Shown piece after piece: positions 45,103 through 54,377 of a DNA stretch of 64,000 nucleotides (positions are counted from its first letter, which is position 1; the number at the start of each line of letters is the position of its first letter). A model generated the notes under the pieces. It ran no database searches. It saw nothing but the letters and a program-made list of their open reading frames with translations, and was not told where the DNA came from. This DNA comes from Alphaproteobacteria bacterium (GTDB taxonomy: Bacteria; Pseudomonadota; Alphaproteobacteria; Micropepsales; Micropepsaceae): positions 1 to 64,000 of the forward strand of contig JAFAWQ010000029.1 of the NCBI GenBank assembly GCA_019241645.1, read 5' to 3'. A program made the translations under genes and the position numbers.

Positions 45103-45816
45103 ATGCTTTCACATGATCTATCCCAAGAGTTTGACGGGCTTCATGCTCGCATCCAGTTTGCGTTCACACATGAAGAAGTCACTGAACACTTCTTCATCCG
45201 AGGCAAATCTGTTTCGGGTCATCCGCGACCGGCATTTACACCTCAGTTCAATCAATTTTCCTCGCCGTTCAGTAGCCCGGGCTCGCTGATCCCCGTAATT
45301 CATAAGCGTGGAGCATACATTGAGTTCGGAGTTGGCACCTGGGGACACCAACGAGATGACGAACGCGCGGAGTATTTTCGGGACGCTCAGCATCGGTCTC
45401 TTGGGTATCCGGGATTGATCCCGGCATCCTCCATCCTCATCCCGGTCGTAAACGACGGTGTCAGCTGGGATTCGGTCAGGATTTCACCGATAGCAGGTTC
45501 CGTGCTCTTTATCGGCTGCGTATTTGTTCCCGACCAGCTCGGGCATGCCCATAGTGTGATGCCTCTTATCCGCAAAGCTGGCCCAGCGATGGCCGAACAC
45601 TCAGATTGGGAGATGCTCCGCCTGCCGATCCTGCCCCACCCACACGATGAGAATTTTCGTTTCATGAATGGTGCCGACAAGGGGCGGCTCCAGGTGGAAA
45701 AAATGCCACCCATCAGAGTTCATCGTCAGAACAACTCGGATGAGTCTTGGCTGCGGGAAGCGGAGATGCTCTGGTTATCACATCGAACATCGTTCGCTTC
45801 GGCCTTCTTGATGTAG
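45103..45816 (+). CDS. Hypothetical protein, possibly a degenerate SRAP-like protein
   Basis: A 237-residue protein from ATG 45103 with AGGA eight bases upstream; a GTG at 45076 is the alternative. Segments in order, SLIPVIHKRGAYIEFGVGTWG, PGLIPASSILIPV, SVLFIGCVFVP and LRLPILPHP, recall the backbone of SRAP/HMCES abasic-site proteins, but the catalytic N-terminal Cys is absent and the match is weak. Otherwise unknown. The short gene at 45841 follows on the same strand. Confidence 0.5.
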   Translation: MLSHDLSQEFDGLHARIQFAFTHEEVTEHFFIRGKSVSGHPRPAFTPQFNQFSSPFSSPGSLIPVIHKRGAYIEFGVGTWGHQRDDERAEYFRDAQHRSLGYPGLIPASSILIPVVNDGVSWDSVRISPIAGSVLFIGCVFVPDQLGHAHSVMPLIRKAGPAMAEHSDWEMLRLPILPHPHDENFRFMNGADKGRLQVEKMPPIRVHRQNNSDESWLREAEMLWLSHRTSFASAFLM

Positions 45817-45840
45817 AAGGGCGCGGCAGGAGAGCGACTC

Positions 45841-46179
45841 GTGCGTCGGCTGCCCCTCACACAAATAGGCACTGCCGCCCTTATGAGGGGCAGTCTTGCA
45901 GCCATGTCGCTGCCATCAATCCCGCTGAAAAGAGATTCCCGAGCGGTTTTTCGCTGGCAGCCGAACGACGTATGGTTCGGAGCGCTCAGCTGGTTTGATC
46001 TGTGGGCTCGCCGCAAAACATCAGCGGACGGCGATTGTGATCAGGGTCCGCAGTTCGACGAATTGATTACGCGATTTAGCGTGTCAGAGCCAGCTCTTCC
46101 GAGGATTGGAGATGTCATTCGGAAAAAAGATCAACTCCTCAAGATTGATACGGTGCGCTTCCAGTACGCGCAGACATAG
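45841..46179 (+). CDS. Hypothetical protein
   Basis: A 112-residue protein with GTG start after AGGAGAG. Middle segment RAVFRWQPNDVWFGALSWFDLWARR is rich in Trp. The C-terminus (PALPRIGDVIRKKDQLLKIDTVRFQYAQT) overlaps the convergent DUF6471 gene by 96 bp, so one of the two ends may be wrong. No family recognised. It may belong with the gene before it. Confidence 0.4.
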   Translation: MRRLPLTQIGTAALMRGSLAAMSLPSIPLKRDSRAVFRWQPNDVWFGALSWFDLWARRKTSADGDCDQGPQFDELITRFSVSEPALPRIGDVIRKKDQLLKIDTVRFQYAQT

Positions 46180-46383
46180 AAGAAAGAGCGAAGCCTGCAT
46201 CTCGCCGCGCGCAATCTTGTTCCTAAGATTCTTCTCGGTCTCCTGAACACCGACCTCATTCAACCGTCGGGTAAGCTCTCGCACGCTCACGTCGCGGACC
46301 GTCATGTACCAACGCAGCACGGCCCGAACGCTGTTGCGGGAGTACTCCAAAACCTCAGGATCGATATCGTGCGTTTTAGGCAT
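46084..46383 (-). CDS. DUF6471 protein
   Basis: A 99-residue protein from ATG 46383. The pattern AVLRWYMTVRDVSVRELTRRLNEVGVQETEKNLRNKIARGEMQASLFLLCLRVLEAHRI matches DUF6471: small proteins with a helix-turn-helix-like centre. It is divergent from tnsA with a 70-bp gap that contains a dyad, which makes it a plausible regulator of transposition. The convergent gene at 45841 overlaps its 3' end. Confidence 0.75.
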   Translation of the reverse strand: MPKTHDIDPEVLEYSRNSVRAVLRWYMTVRDVSVRELTRRLNEVGVQETEKNLRNKIARGEMQASLFLLCLRVLEAHRINLEELIFFPNDISNPRKSWL

Positions 46384-46453
46384 GATTAACCATAGAGCCT
46401 GATTTTGCCTGTTAGAAAGGGCAAAGACATGGACATGCCCCATAGAGCATGCT
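46384..46453. promoter_or_regulatory. Divergent control region between the DUF6471 gene and tnsA
   Basis: Contains the dyad TTTGCC (46404-46409), 10 nt, GGCAAA (46420-46425), and two copies of CCATAGAGC (46390-46398 and 46440-46448). CATAG and CTATG frame the stretch just before the tnsA ATG. Promoters for both genes must lie here. Confidence 0.5.
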
Positions 46454-47242
46454 ATGTTCTCTTCTACCATGAAGATGTTACCAAAAACAAATGAGCACGC
46501 CGCGTTGCCGGGAATGGCTGGCGGGTTGCCATCGAGTTTGAGCCACGCCGACCTCGGCCTTTTCCCTGGGACCAAGCCGATGGGCAAGCGCACCAGGCGG
46601 GGCCTCACGTCTTCGTTCACCGGCGTGTTCGCGTCGACGAAATGCCTCGGGCTTCCGAGGTTCGAAAGCCTCCTTGAACGAGACTTCCATACGCTACTGT
46701 GCTGCGACCCGCGTGTCGCTTGTTATGCGGTGCAGTCGCACCAGCTGACTTATTTCACCCCGAACCGCACCGGCACATGGACGGAGCGGCTCTACACTCC
46801 CGATTTTATTGTCCGGCTCACCTCCGGACAGACGTTAATCATCGAAGTGAAAGCGGAAGCGTTCACGACCTCCAGCTACTGGTGCTCCCGTGAACCTTAC
46901 ATTCGCAATGCATATGCTAGAGATTACGCGCTTCAATTTGTGCTCATCACCGAACGACGGATTCGGGTTCAGCCGCGCCTATCAAATTTCCAGAAGATGC
47001 TTCGGTACGGCGGACGATATGATGATCGTTCAGCCGTGCAGGCGGTAAGTGACGCCCTTGCGCGCCTGCCACAGGCGGTCTGTATCGGAGATATTTGCGA
47101 CGTCGTAAGGCTGCGTCAGAACAGGACAGCCCGTGCTTACGCCGCGATCATGTCTCTTGCGCTGCGCGGGCGCGTCTGCCTGGATTTGGAGTCGCCCTTT
47201 TCGCTCACCACCGCCGTAACGCGCGGAGGCGAAGATGAGTAA
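46454..47242 (+). CDS. tnsA: TnsA transposon endonuclease
   Basis: A 262-residue TnsA. The restriction-like core has FESLLERDF (Glu71/Glu75), TPDFIV (Asp117) and IIEVKAE (Glu131, Lys133), in line with the catalytic Glu-Asp-Lys of Tn7 TnsA. The C-terminal half (SAVQAVSDALARLPQAVCIGDICD ... LRGRVCLDL) is a winged-helix-like domain that contacts TnsC. It cuts the 5' ends so that transposition is cut-and-paste. ATG 46454 is used; an ATG at 46469 is possible. It overlaps tnsB by eight bases. Confidence 0.93.
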   Translation: MFSSTMKMLPKTNEHAALPGMAGGLPSSLSHADLGLFPGTKPMGKRTRRGLTSSFTGVFASTKCLGLPRFESLLERDFHTLLCCDPRVACYAVQSHQLTYFTPNRTGTWTERLYTPDFIVRLTSGQTLIIEVKAEAFTTSSYWCSREPYIRNAYARDYALQFVLITERRIRVQPRLSNFQKMLRYGGRYDDRSAVQAVSDALARLPQAVCIGDICDVVRLRQNRTARAYAAIMSLALRGRVCLDLESPFSLTTAVTRGGEDE

Positions 47243-49445
47243 GCTGGCTAATCCAATCCCGTCGCACAACAACGGTCAGCCGACAGAAGAAGGCCAGACC
47301 GCGAATGGTCCTCGCTTCCGGCTTATGCCGCAAACCGTGGTCCAGGTAAAAGGTCGCGAATACGTACTGGAACGCCGCCTTCGAAATCGACTGTGTTTTC
47401 TCGGTTGGGATGGCGATCCTCTCAACTTGACTGACCGTGAGATCGCCGACTTACAGGCGGACGGATGCTTCTTTGTGGTTTCAGAGGCAGGAGAACCGAA
47501 CCAACGTCGGGCGCAGCCTGTTACTCCGTTGAACATCGGCGAGGACGCTCACCGAGAAAATATGCGTCGGCTCGCTTACGTCAGTGCTTGTAAACAGCAT
47601 CCCGACTATTGTCGCTCTCGACGCGTTCTCAAGCCGATTATCGATGAGGTTGCGGCTAAACGCAGAGAAGCAGCCCCTCTAGAAAAGCGGCCCGTGTTCA
47701 GCACGGTGATCAGCTGGATAACCCTTTGGGAGAAATACGGAGACACCTTCGGCGCGGCTGCTCTGGCAGTAAGGCATGATCTTAAAGGTTGGTATGGAAC
47801 GCGGTTGGCGGAATATCAACTGAAGGCAATCCAGGCCGGAATCGCTGTTTGGCTCAATCGCACTACGAAGAAAAATGCGTTTGCCACCGTTCTCGCCGAA
47901 GTGGCGCGGTACGAACAGGAAGGCATCGTCGATAAGAGCACTCTCGCCCCCAAGTTTCTCGATGAGGAGGGGCATCTTAGGCCGCCCTCCATTCGAGAAT
48001 TTGAGCGCAGGTGCAACGGTGTCGATCCCGCCGTTCGCGATGCAATGCGAATTGGTATGGCGTATTCGCGGCGCAGCTATCGAACGTATACCACCACCCG
48101 CGTGCCGGAGAGACCCTATCAAGACGTCGAGGTCGATGACTGCACTCTCGATATTGTTCTCAAGCATAGGGATGGTGTGATTCTCGGCCGGCCTAATCTG
48201 GTCGTGTTCCGAGACCGGGCAACTGGCATGATCCTGGGCTGGGGGTTCGGCTACGACCAACCTAGCTACGCGTCCTTCTTACTTGGTCTGAAGTCCGCCA
48301 CCTACGGTCCCGACACTTCGCGGTTTCCGAAGGTCAAGAACAAGCCCTTTTGGTTCGGCCGTATCGAGACTCTCTACCACGATAACGCTCTACACCAGAT
48401 CGGGAAGAGTATCGAAGAAGCCTCTCAACAACTCGGAATAACTCTGACACGGCTTCAACCGAGGCAGCCATGGCTTAAGGGCGCGCTTGAGGGTTGGTTC
48501 CGAAAACTGGGTATTGGGATAGTCCATCGCCTGCCGGGCACGACATTGGAGCATGTCGTCGCGCGTCGGGACCACGAGAACCTGGGAGAAGCGACTCTCT
48601 ACGTCGACCAGTTCGAAGCACTTCTCTCTGAGTGGATTTGCGATATTTACAACGCCAGTCCGACCAAGCTGAACGGCTTCATTCGGGGCTTCGATAGCGG
48701 AATATCACCGTTGGAAGCCTTCCGCTCGAAGTCAAAGGACTACGAAACGGACCTCCTGCCCGACCCGGAGTTGTTCGTGGCGCTTGCGGGACAGATTACT
48801 GACCGCACGATCCAGAACAACGGTATTACGATTGATCACATCATCTATGAAGGTCCGCGACTTACCCAAATCATCGGCAACGCCCAGCATCAGCGGAAGC
48901 GGACGCACGGCCGCTCGACGAAGTGCAAAGTGGCACGCGACCCGCACAACCTCGGCCATATCTTTGTGGTTGATCCGTATACGAACGACCGCCTAGAGAT
49001 TCACGCGGTTCCCGCTCACCTCGACTACGCAAATCACCTCACGGCTATTGAGCACGAAATCATTCTGAGGAACGCGAATGCAGAGAAGAAGCAGCACGAA
49101 AAGATTTCACTCAAAACGCTTGTGAAGAAGAAAGCGGAACTGAACGCATTCGGAGCCAAAGTGGCGACAGGTGACAAGTTCAAGACCGTGCAGCGGAAAC
49201 TTGCCCGCTATTTCGAAGGTCAGCGGCTCAGAGAGCAGCGGAGCAAGATACAGGCATTCGCGTCTGACGGCGTGGATTACCTAGATGCACAGCAGCCCCC
49301 GACTGTGCCGACTGTGGTGCGCGCCGCCGATAGGAGCCAGCTGCATGCCGATGCCCAGTCATCCGATCACGGGCGGCCAACATCGGAGGACGAGGATCTC
49401 GACATCGAGGAATTCGAAGCTCGAAAAGCATGGAAGGCAATCTAA
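47235..49445 (+). CDS. tnsB: TnsB transposase (DDE, Mu-type)
   Basis: A 736-residue transposase with GGAGG six bases before ATG. N-terminal helix-turn-helix DNA-binding domains (~1-270), then the RNase H-like core: Asp301 in VEVDDCTLDIV, second Asp in YHDNALHQ, Glu in KGALEGWFRKLG. A beta-barrel and a C-terminal tail rich in charge (EDEDLDIEEFEARKAW) follow, the latter expected to touch TnsC. It binds the end repeats and joins 3' ends to target. TAATG couples it to tnsC. Confidence 0.95.
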   Translation: MSKLANPIPSHNNGQPTEEGQTANGPRFRLMPQTVVQVKGREYVLERRLRNRLCFLGWDGDPLNLTDREIADLQADGCFFVVSEAGEPNQRRAQPVTPLNIGEDAHRENMRRLAYVSACKQHPDYCRSRRVLKPIIDEVAAKRREAAPLEKRPVFSTVISWITLWEKYGDTFGAAALAVRHDLKGWYGTRLAEYQLKAIQAGIAVWLNRTTKKNAFATVLAEVARYEQEGIVDKSTLAPKFLDEEGHLRPPSIREFERRCNGVDPAVRDAMRIGMAYSRRSYRTYTTTRVPERPYQDVEVDDCTLDIVLKHRDGVILGRPNLVVFRDRATGMILGWGFGYDQPSYASFLLGLKSATYGPDTSRFPKVKNKPFWFGRIETLYHDNALHQIGKSIEEASQQLGITLTRLQPRQPWLKGALEGWFRKLGIGIVHRLPGTTLEHVVARRDHENLGEATLYVDQFEALLSEWICDIYNASPTKLNGFIRGFDSGISPLEAFRSKSKDYETDLLPDPELFVALAGQITDRTIQNNGITIDHIIYEGPRLTQIIGNAQHQRKRTHGRSTKCKVARDPHNLGHIFVVDPYTNDRLEIHAVPAHLDYANHLTAIEHEIILRNANAEKKQHEKISLKTLVKKKAELNAFGAKVATGDKFKTVQRKLARYFEGQRLREQRSKIQAFASDGVDYLDAQQPPTVPTVVRAADRSQLHADAQSSDHGRPTSEDEDLDIEEFEARKAWKAI

Positions 49446-50449
49446 TGGATGACCAAATGCACGCTAAATCGCTTCTTGCGGCAAGCCCAGTTGGCGAACG
49501 TCAGATGCACATGAAAAACATCTTCATCAAGCATGACCGGTTTGATGACGCATGGAGTTTTATCCGTCGAGCCCACTACCCCGTCGTCGGGGGGGCCCAT
49601 GATTTCGGACGGATATTCGTGCTCGCCGGCGAAAGTCGTGCGGGAAAGACATCAGTCGCAATGCGCTACATGCAAAGCCATCCACCTACCGAGACCGACG
49701 GTGGCATGCTTTATCCTGCGGTGTACGTCAACGTTCCAATTGACGGTCTACGCGCACTGCTTGAGTTTATCGCCGAGGCCCTTGGCATCAAGTATTCGCT
49801 GCGCATCAACAATCACGCCCTGCTTTCGCTGATTCTCAATGCGCTTCGAGACCAGCGCGTGCAACTGCTTTTCTTTGATGAACTGAATACCGTCGTCAAT
49901 GCCGACAATCGGCGCGCACTATCTTATACCCTTACGCTGCTGCGCAAGTTGCTGGACCATGCCCATCTCAATATCGTGTGTATCGGACTGGAAGAGACAT
50001 ACGATCTGCTTGCTGGCGATCCCCAGCTGACTGGGCGGGGCGGCTTGCCCTATCAGATCGTCCGTCCCTACTCGTGGGACAATGCTGAGGAGAGAAAGCT
50101 ATTTCGGCTGCTCTGTCACCAATTCGATAAGCAGTTGCCGTTTGAACAGATGAGCGGGCTGCAAGATGCATGGTTCGCCGAGCGTTTATTTTACTCATCG
50201 CGGGGCGGCGTCATCGGACGTCTGCGGGACTTCATCTACAGTGCAGGATGCATTGCCTTGAACGAAGAGTCTCATGCCATCTCCGGCCAACATTTTGCCC
50301 AAGCATACGAATTCATCAAAGCCCGGAATACCGAGTTCAATCCGTGGGTCCACGATATGGCAAACGCTCCGACTCCAGGTGTCGGTAATTTAGAACTGAA
50401 AGGGAAGTCACCCCGCGAGGTATTCTCGAAGACGAAGCGTGCCGCATGA
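49445..50449 (+). CDS. tnsC: TnsC AAA+ transposition regulator
   Basis: A 334-residue AAA+ ATPase. The ATG at 49445 overlaps the tnsB stop; an in-frame ATG at 49430 is possible. Walker A is LAGESRAGKTSVA; Walker B is LLFFDELNTV; sensor 1 is around NIVCIGLEE. It forms filaments or rings on target DNA and links TniQ to TnsAB. Its stop overlaps the tniQ start (ATGA). Confidence 0.94.
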   Translation: MDDQMHAKSLLAASPVGERQMHMKNIFIKHDRFDDAWSFIRRAHYPVVGGAHDFGRIFVLAGESRAGKTSVAMRYMQSHPPTETDGGMLYPAVYVNVPIDGLRALLEFIAEALGIKYSLRINNHALLSLILNALRDQRVQLLFFDELNTVVNADNRRALSYTLTLLRKLLDHAHLNIVCIGLEETYDLLAGDPQLTGRGGLPYQIVRPYSWDNAEERKLFRLLCHQFDKQLPFEQMSGLQDAWFAERLFYSSRGGVIGRLRDFIYSAGCIALNEESHAISGQHFAQAYEFIKARNTEFNPWVHDMANAPTPGVGNLELKGKSPREVFSKTKRAA

Positions 50450-52605
50450 ACGCATTTGGCGCGTCAGCGGTCTACCCCCTGCGGAGGTGGCCAGAAGAAG
50501 CATTTGAGCAGGAGCCAGCGCACGGATTTTTCGTACGGCTGGCGCAACGGAATGGTGCACATAGCACCCGGGTGTTCGCCGATTCATTCGGATTGAACGG
50601 GCGGGATTTTGACCTCCGGGAATTGCTATCGTTCTGCCAAGCATTTCCGGTCAGGAATATCGACAGAGTTGCAGCCGCGACGCCGAGATGCGGCGGATCA
50701 TTCATTCACCTGAATGGTCAGAAGTTTAGGAAGAGGACAGACTGGTCGCTGCTGCATCCGAGAGTTTGTGGCGCGTGCCTTGGTGAGTCCCGGTATTATC
50801 GAAATTGGTGGGACCTGATTGTCATTGGAAGGTGCCCCATTCATGACCAGCCTCTGATCAACGGGAGTCCTTCGTCGAATCTCGCCTGGTGGTATCCAGC
50901 AATCGGAGTCACTCCCGAAGGACATGATCTGGCCATTGCAGCACCGGGGCACAATCAAACTATACGCCCGTCATGGGACGCCTATCTTCTGGGCCGCATC
51001 GGGATTCTCCCACCGGTTTCAGTACCCTTGCTTGATTGCTGCGAATTATACGAGGTGATTACTGCTGCAGAGTTGCTTGGCAAGGCAGCATTATTCGGAT
51101 TCGGTAGGAAGGCGCCCGGTCGATTGAAGGATGTCATTCGGTATCACGCTTTATCAGCCGGCTTCAGTGCCTTTAGAGAAGGTAATCAAGGGGTAGTGGC
51201 TCTGATTGAGGAATATGCCCGATCACCTACATCTGGAATTCACAACAGGAATCACAACGCCAGCCTAGAATCTTTTTTTGGATGGCTCATCAAAGCAGAG
51301 AAATGCCTGCGTCCATCGATTGCGCGGACGCACATTTCTGAGGCGATGCGGTTGATCGCGGGAGCCCATGGTATCGGATGTCGGCGAGGAAGAAAAAGTA
51401 GTTACGCATCGCAAGTTAGCCCAACGGCGCTAAAGCCCTTAGCAAAACACTTAGGCATTCCAAAAAAGCGATTGCTCGCTATCGCCAAAAAGATCGGTCT
51501 ACTCCGGAAGCGTACCGGCAGAGGTATCTATCATTCCTTTGGTTCGGAAGACATTTCTCTCATCCGATCCACCTTAGCGGACTTGATTTGCTTGAGAGAT
51601 GCGATTCATCTAACCGGCCTCTCAGCAAAGAAATTCAAACAGTTTTGTAAAGCCAAAGGTATAGGAGCGTTTGCGTATCCAGGTACGGCCCAGGCACTAT
51701 TTCGCAGAACAGAAATCGAGAAGTGCATCAGCGCGTCGTGTGATGCTGGCGATGGCTCATTGCAGTCGCCCTCTCTATATCGACGAAGGCGGCCGCCTAC
51801 CATTCAGGGGTTGAGCCTCTCGGTGGCGGCATCGATTCTCGGAGTTCGACCGGTTGTTGTGAGCGCTCTCATCGCAGATGGCTATTTGAACCTTGTCGAT
51901 TTATCGCAAGCTAGTGCCGGCACAGCAGGGGTGGAAGAAACACAATTCTTGGCTTTTTCCACGCGCTATGCCCGAGCGAGTCTTTATTTCGAGGGCAACG
52001 CTCAAACGTCGAGTCGCTGCATCGACCAATTGCGCAAGTTGGGCGTTGAGCGGATTCCGCTTTCATTCACTGGCACTAGCTTCGTCGAGCGGCAAGAAGT
52101 TCGAAAGGCACTGGGCCTGACCCTCGATCCCGATGATCGTCGCGTTTGTCCAGCCGCCGAGTTTTGGAATCAAATGCGCGTTTGGATAAAACAAGCTCAA
52201 TCGCCCACGCTCGTTTACCCAGATTATGGAGCCGATTCAGCAAAGCTGTGGTCGGGAGATTTCAGAACTCGTGCGCTGGTAATCCTGGAGCCAACCATTA
52301 GCCGAGTCCGTATCGAGTTTCATTCCACTTCCGGGTCACGGAGAGGTCGGTTGTTTCGTGATCATCTCGAACGCATTCGCCGCGAATGGTCTAATTCCGA
52401 AATTTTTGAAGGGCACGACTCATATTGTGCCACCGATTCCCACTATGGCCTCTCATTGACAGCGACAGACAATTGGCCTGAACTTTTCCGTTGGATTGAG
52501 CTTCGAATGAAGCTTTTGAGGTCGGTCTTCAGCAGAGGTGCCGAGTGTAGCAGCGCCGTTGTAAGCCGCGCGAAGTCGCCGCGCGTTAGCCAATTCGCTG
52601 CCTGA
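50446..52605 (+). CDS. tniQ: TniQ/TnsD-type target selector
   Basis: A 719-residue TniQ-family protein, long as in TnsD. N-terminal TniQ domain (YPLRRWPEEAFEQEPAHGFFVRLAQRNG) with a zinc site CGACLGESRYYRNWWDLIVIGRCPIHDQPL (C-x2-C ... C-x2-H). The C-terminal ~400 residues include several helix-turn-helix-like stretches (KPLAKHLGIPKKRLLAIAKKIGLL; LSVAASILGVRPVVVSALIADGYL), suited for recognising a specific attachment sequence. The transposon sits at the 3' end of tRNA-Glu, so this protein presumably reads that gene. Confidence 0.9.
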   Translation: MNAFGASAVYPLRRWPEEAFEQEPAHGFFVRLAQRNGAHSTRVFADSFGLNGRDFDLRELLSFCQAFPVRNIDRVAAATPRCGGSFIHLNGQKFRKRTDWSLLHPRVCGACLGESRYYRNWWDLIVIGRCPIHDQPLINGSPSSNLAWWYPAIGVTPEGHDLAIAAPGHNQTIRPSWDAYLLGRIGILPPVSVPLLDCCELYEVITAAELLGKAALFGFGRKAPGRLKDVIRYHALSAGFSAFREGNQGVVALIEEYARSPTSGIHNRNHNASLESFFGWLIKAEKCLRPSIARTHISEAMRLIAGAHGIGCRRGRKSSYASQVSPTALKPLAKHLGIPKKRLLAIAKKIGLLRKRTGRGIYHSFGSEDISLIRSTLADLICLRDAIHLTGLSAKKFKQFCKAKGIGAFAYPGTAQALFRRTEIEKCISASCDAGDGSLQSPSLYRRRRPPTIQGLSLSVAASILGVRPVVVSALIADGYLNLVDLSQASAGTAGVEETQFLAFSTRYARASLYFEGNAQTSSRCIDQLRKLGVERIPLSFTGTSFVERQEVRKALGLTLDPDDRRVCPAAEFWNQMRVWIKQAQSPTLVYPDYGADSAKLWSGDFRTRALVILEPTISRVRIEFHSTSGSRRGRLFRDHLERIRREWSNSEIFEGHDSYCATDSHYGLSLTATDNWPELFRWIELRMKLLRSVFSRGAECSSAVVSRAKSPRVSQFAA

Positions 52606-52915
52606 GCGTGCCGACCGGTGTACAGGTTGATCACACCCTCAAAGAAGCAGCGGTCACTTTAAAGGGCGCGAAGTTGTCGCACGTGACTGAAGAGTAGCTG
52701 CTCGCACGAAAACGAGGGGACTTCGTTGAGGCCGGTAAACCCTCTATGCCTTTCGTACAGCGACGATCCGGAGAGTGGCGTTGTGTAACCGCATGAAATC
52801 AGGGAGAGGCGACGAATATCGTCGACTCGCTTCAAAAGAACAGACTGATCTTTTACGGCATGGTAAGCCGGGCGGCACAGGTATGAGGCTCTAACCCTCA
52901 GAGCGCGAGGACCAG
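52606..52915. other. Gap between tniQ and the HNH gene
   Basis: 310 bp without a gene. It contains the dyad CGACGA-ATA-TCGTCG (52810-52824) and a hairpin GCTCT/AGAGC just before the ribosome site GAGGA of the HNH gene. These could be control sites. I see nothing else. Confidence 0.5.
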
Positions 52916-54097
52916 ATGGCGGATTTCAATCCCCAATCATTTCGTGCGGCTTTTGAGCGGTTTCAAAAATTGGTGCTGTCTTACACCGGCAGCCCGTTCA
53001 CAAATCTGCACGAAGGTTTAGTCGGGGGGTGGGAACGCTACAAGCCGCTACTACGTGAGCTCGCCCTAACAAAATTGAATGTCGCGACCTGGGACCAGGC
53101 CACAGTCGGTCGCGGGCAGATTCTTCGGATGACGATCGGTGCAATCGAGATTCAGGATAATCGTCCGGGCGGTCTCAAGAATAACTTTCTCTTTTGGCAG
53201 AATCGCTTTGGTCACAGCAGTCGTGAGCACCGTGCTCTGCTGGACGCCCAACAAGACGCAAACGCGCGGCAAGCAATTGAAGCGACGCTTTTTGATCTCT
53301 TTCGAACCAACGCCGATGAGGGCACGGTATTCGAAAGGCTCTCCGAGCTTACAGGACGCAAGTACACGCTATCGGCGTATCTTTTCTTCCTGAAAGACAT
53401 AAATCGCTTCATGCCCATCCAGCCGACCGGTTTTGACCGCGCATTTTATCAGCTCGGCATTGATTTCACGACGTTGCGTAATTGCAGTTGGGAGAACTAT
53501 CGGCGCTTCAACGATATCCTCGGACAGATTCGCTTAGCGCTCGAAGACGAGGCTGGTTTGAAAAATGTTCGACTGGTGGACGCTCATTCTTTCATCTGGG
53601 CTTTCACAACCCTTCTCAAGCGACTTCCCGCCGGGACGGAAACCACCACTCCAAAGGGCCGAGGTGAGGGACGCATCCTTGGAGGGCGCGAGCGGTCAAT
53701 AACCACTATGCGCCTCAACATATTGAATACCGTTAATCAGTCGCGTGGTCAGATCGTAACACGCAACGTCCAGATGAAAGTGAAGGACCTTGGTTTCGAC
53801 AACGATCAGGCACTCGACGCTTATCTCAGCGCGAGAATGAAAATCCAGGGAGATAGGTGCGCTCTTACGGGCATACCGTTCCACTTTCATGGCGATCCGG
53901 AAGCGGACAGATTCTTGTTGCCATCACCCGACCGCATTGACAGCAACGGACACTATGCGCCGGGGAACATCCAGGTTGTTTGCCAGTTCGCGAATTTTTG
54001 GAAGCGTGACATGAAACATGAAGAATTCATGCGCTTGCTCACACTCGTGAGAAATGAGGAGGCCGTAAAAAGCGAAATGCACGATGCCCCGGAGTGA
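52916..54097 (+). CDS. HNH-endonuclease-like protein at the right end
   Basis: A 393-residue protein. Residues ~1-290 are helical and unknown. The C-terminus has an HNH signature: GDRCALTGIPFHF, then SPDRIDSNGHYAPGNIQVVCQFANFWK, with Cys, DRID, N in GNIQ and N in FANFWK. It stands alone between tniQ and the right-end repeats, where Tn7 itself has tnsE, and could be defence cargo or an accessory transposition factor. The ATG lies five bases after GAGGA. Confidence 0.78.
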   Translation: MADFNPQSFRAAFERFQKLVLSYTGSPFTNLHEGLVGGWERYKPLLRELALTKLNVATWDQATVGRGQILRMTIGAIEIQDNRPGGLKNNFLFWQNRFGHSSREHRALLDAQQDANARQAIEATLFDLFRTNADEGTVFERLSELTGRKYTLSAYLFFLKDINRFMPIQPTGFDRAFYQLGIDFTTLRNCSWENYRRFNDILGQIRLALEDEAGLKNVRLVDAHSFIWAFTTLLKRLPAGTETTTPKGRGEGRILGGRERSITTMRLNILNTVNQSRGQIVTRNVQMKVKDLGFDNDQALDAYLSARMKIQGDRCALTGIPFHFHGDPEADRFLLPSPDRIDSNGHYAPGNIQVVCQFANFWKRDMKHEEFMRLLTLVRNEEAVKSEMHDAPE

Positions 54098-54242
54098 GCC
54101 GCGACACGGCACGGCGCGGGCCCTATCAGCCGCACTACAGGCGTTGTGGGTGCTCGAATTTTTCGAGGTCCTAGAGGGTGCCGAGCAAAAATGCTCTTCC
54201 TGGCGCATTGTATTCGCTCTGATGCGATCTGTTTTGGGCGAC

Positions 54243-54377
54243 TGTCCGACCTTGTCTGACGCATTCCAGGCTCAGTCCGACGTTGTCTGGCGCAGTCGGT
54301 CCAAAATTCTTGACAAAGTGTCCACTAAGTGATTGAATTAACTTGGGCTTCAGTCCGGCGAACTCTGTCGGACAACA
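54243..54377 (-). repeat. Right-end transposase-binding repeats
   Basis: Four sites in the orientation opposite to the left end: 54243-54262 (TGTCCGACCTTGTCTGACGC), 54274-54293 (AGTCCGACGTTGTCTGGCGC), a weaker one near 54299-54317 (GTCCAAAATTCTTGACA) and the terminal 54352-54377 ending in CAACA. The asymmetry (two sites left, four right) is like Tn7. Confidence 0.85.

Larger units (their letters stand above)
21605..54377. mobile_element. Complete Tn7-like transposon (32.8 kb) at tRNA-Glu, loaded with defence genes
   Basis: Ends: TGTTG at 21605 and its complement CAACA ending at 54377, each starting a 26-bp terminal site sharing TGTTG, CG, CAGA and GGACT at the same positions. Further copies of the site follow inside both ends (two on the left, four on the right). 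The flanks are an exact ATAGT duplication. The core tnsA-tnsB-tnsC-tniQ lies near the right end, reading toward it. Cargo: sigma-like/ATPase pair, deaminase + TIR-APAZ + short Argonaute operon, methyltransferase/helicase/GIY-YIG operon, nuclease-helicase, ligase and exonuclease III, XRE regulators. All transposition genes are intact, so it could still be active. No CRISPR array or Cas gene is present. Confidence 0.95.
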
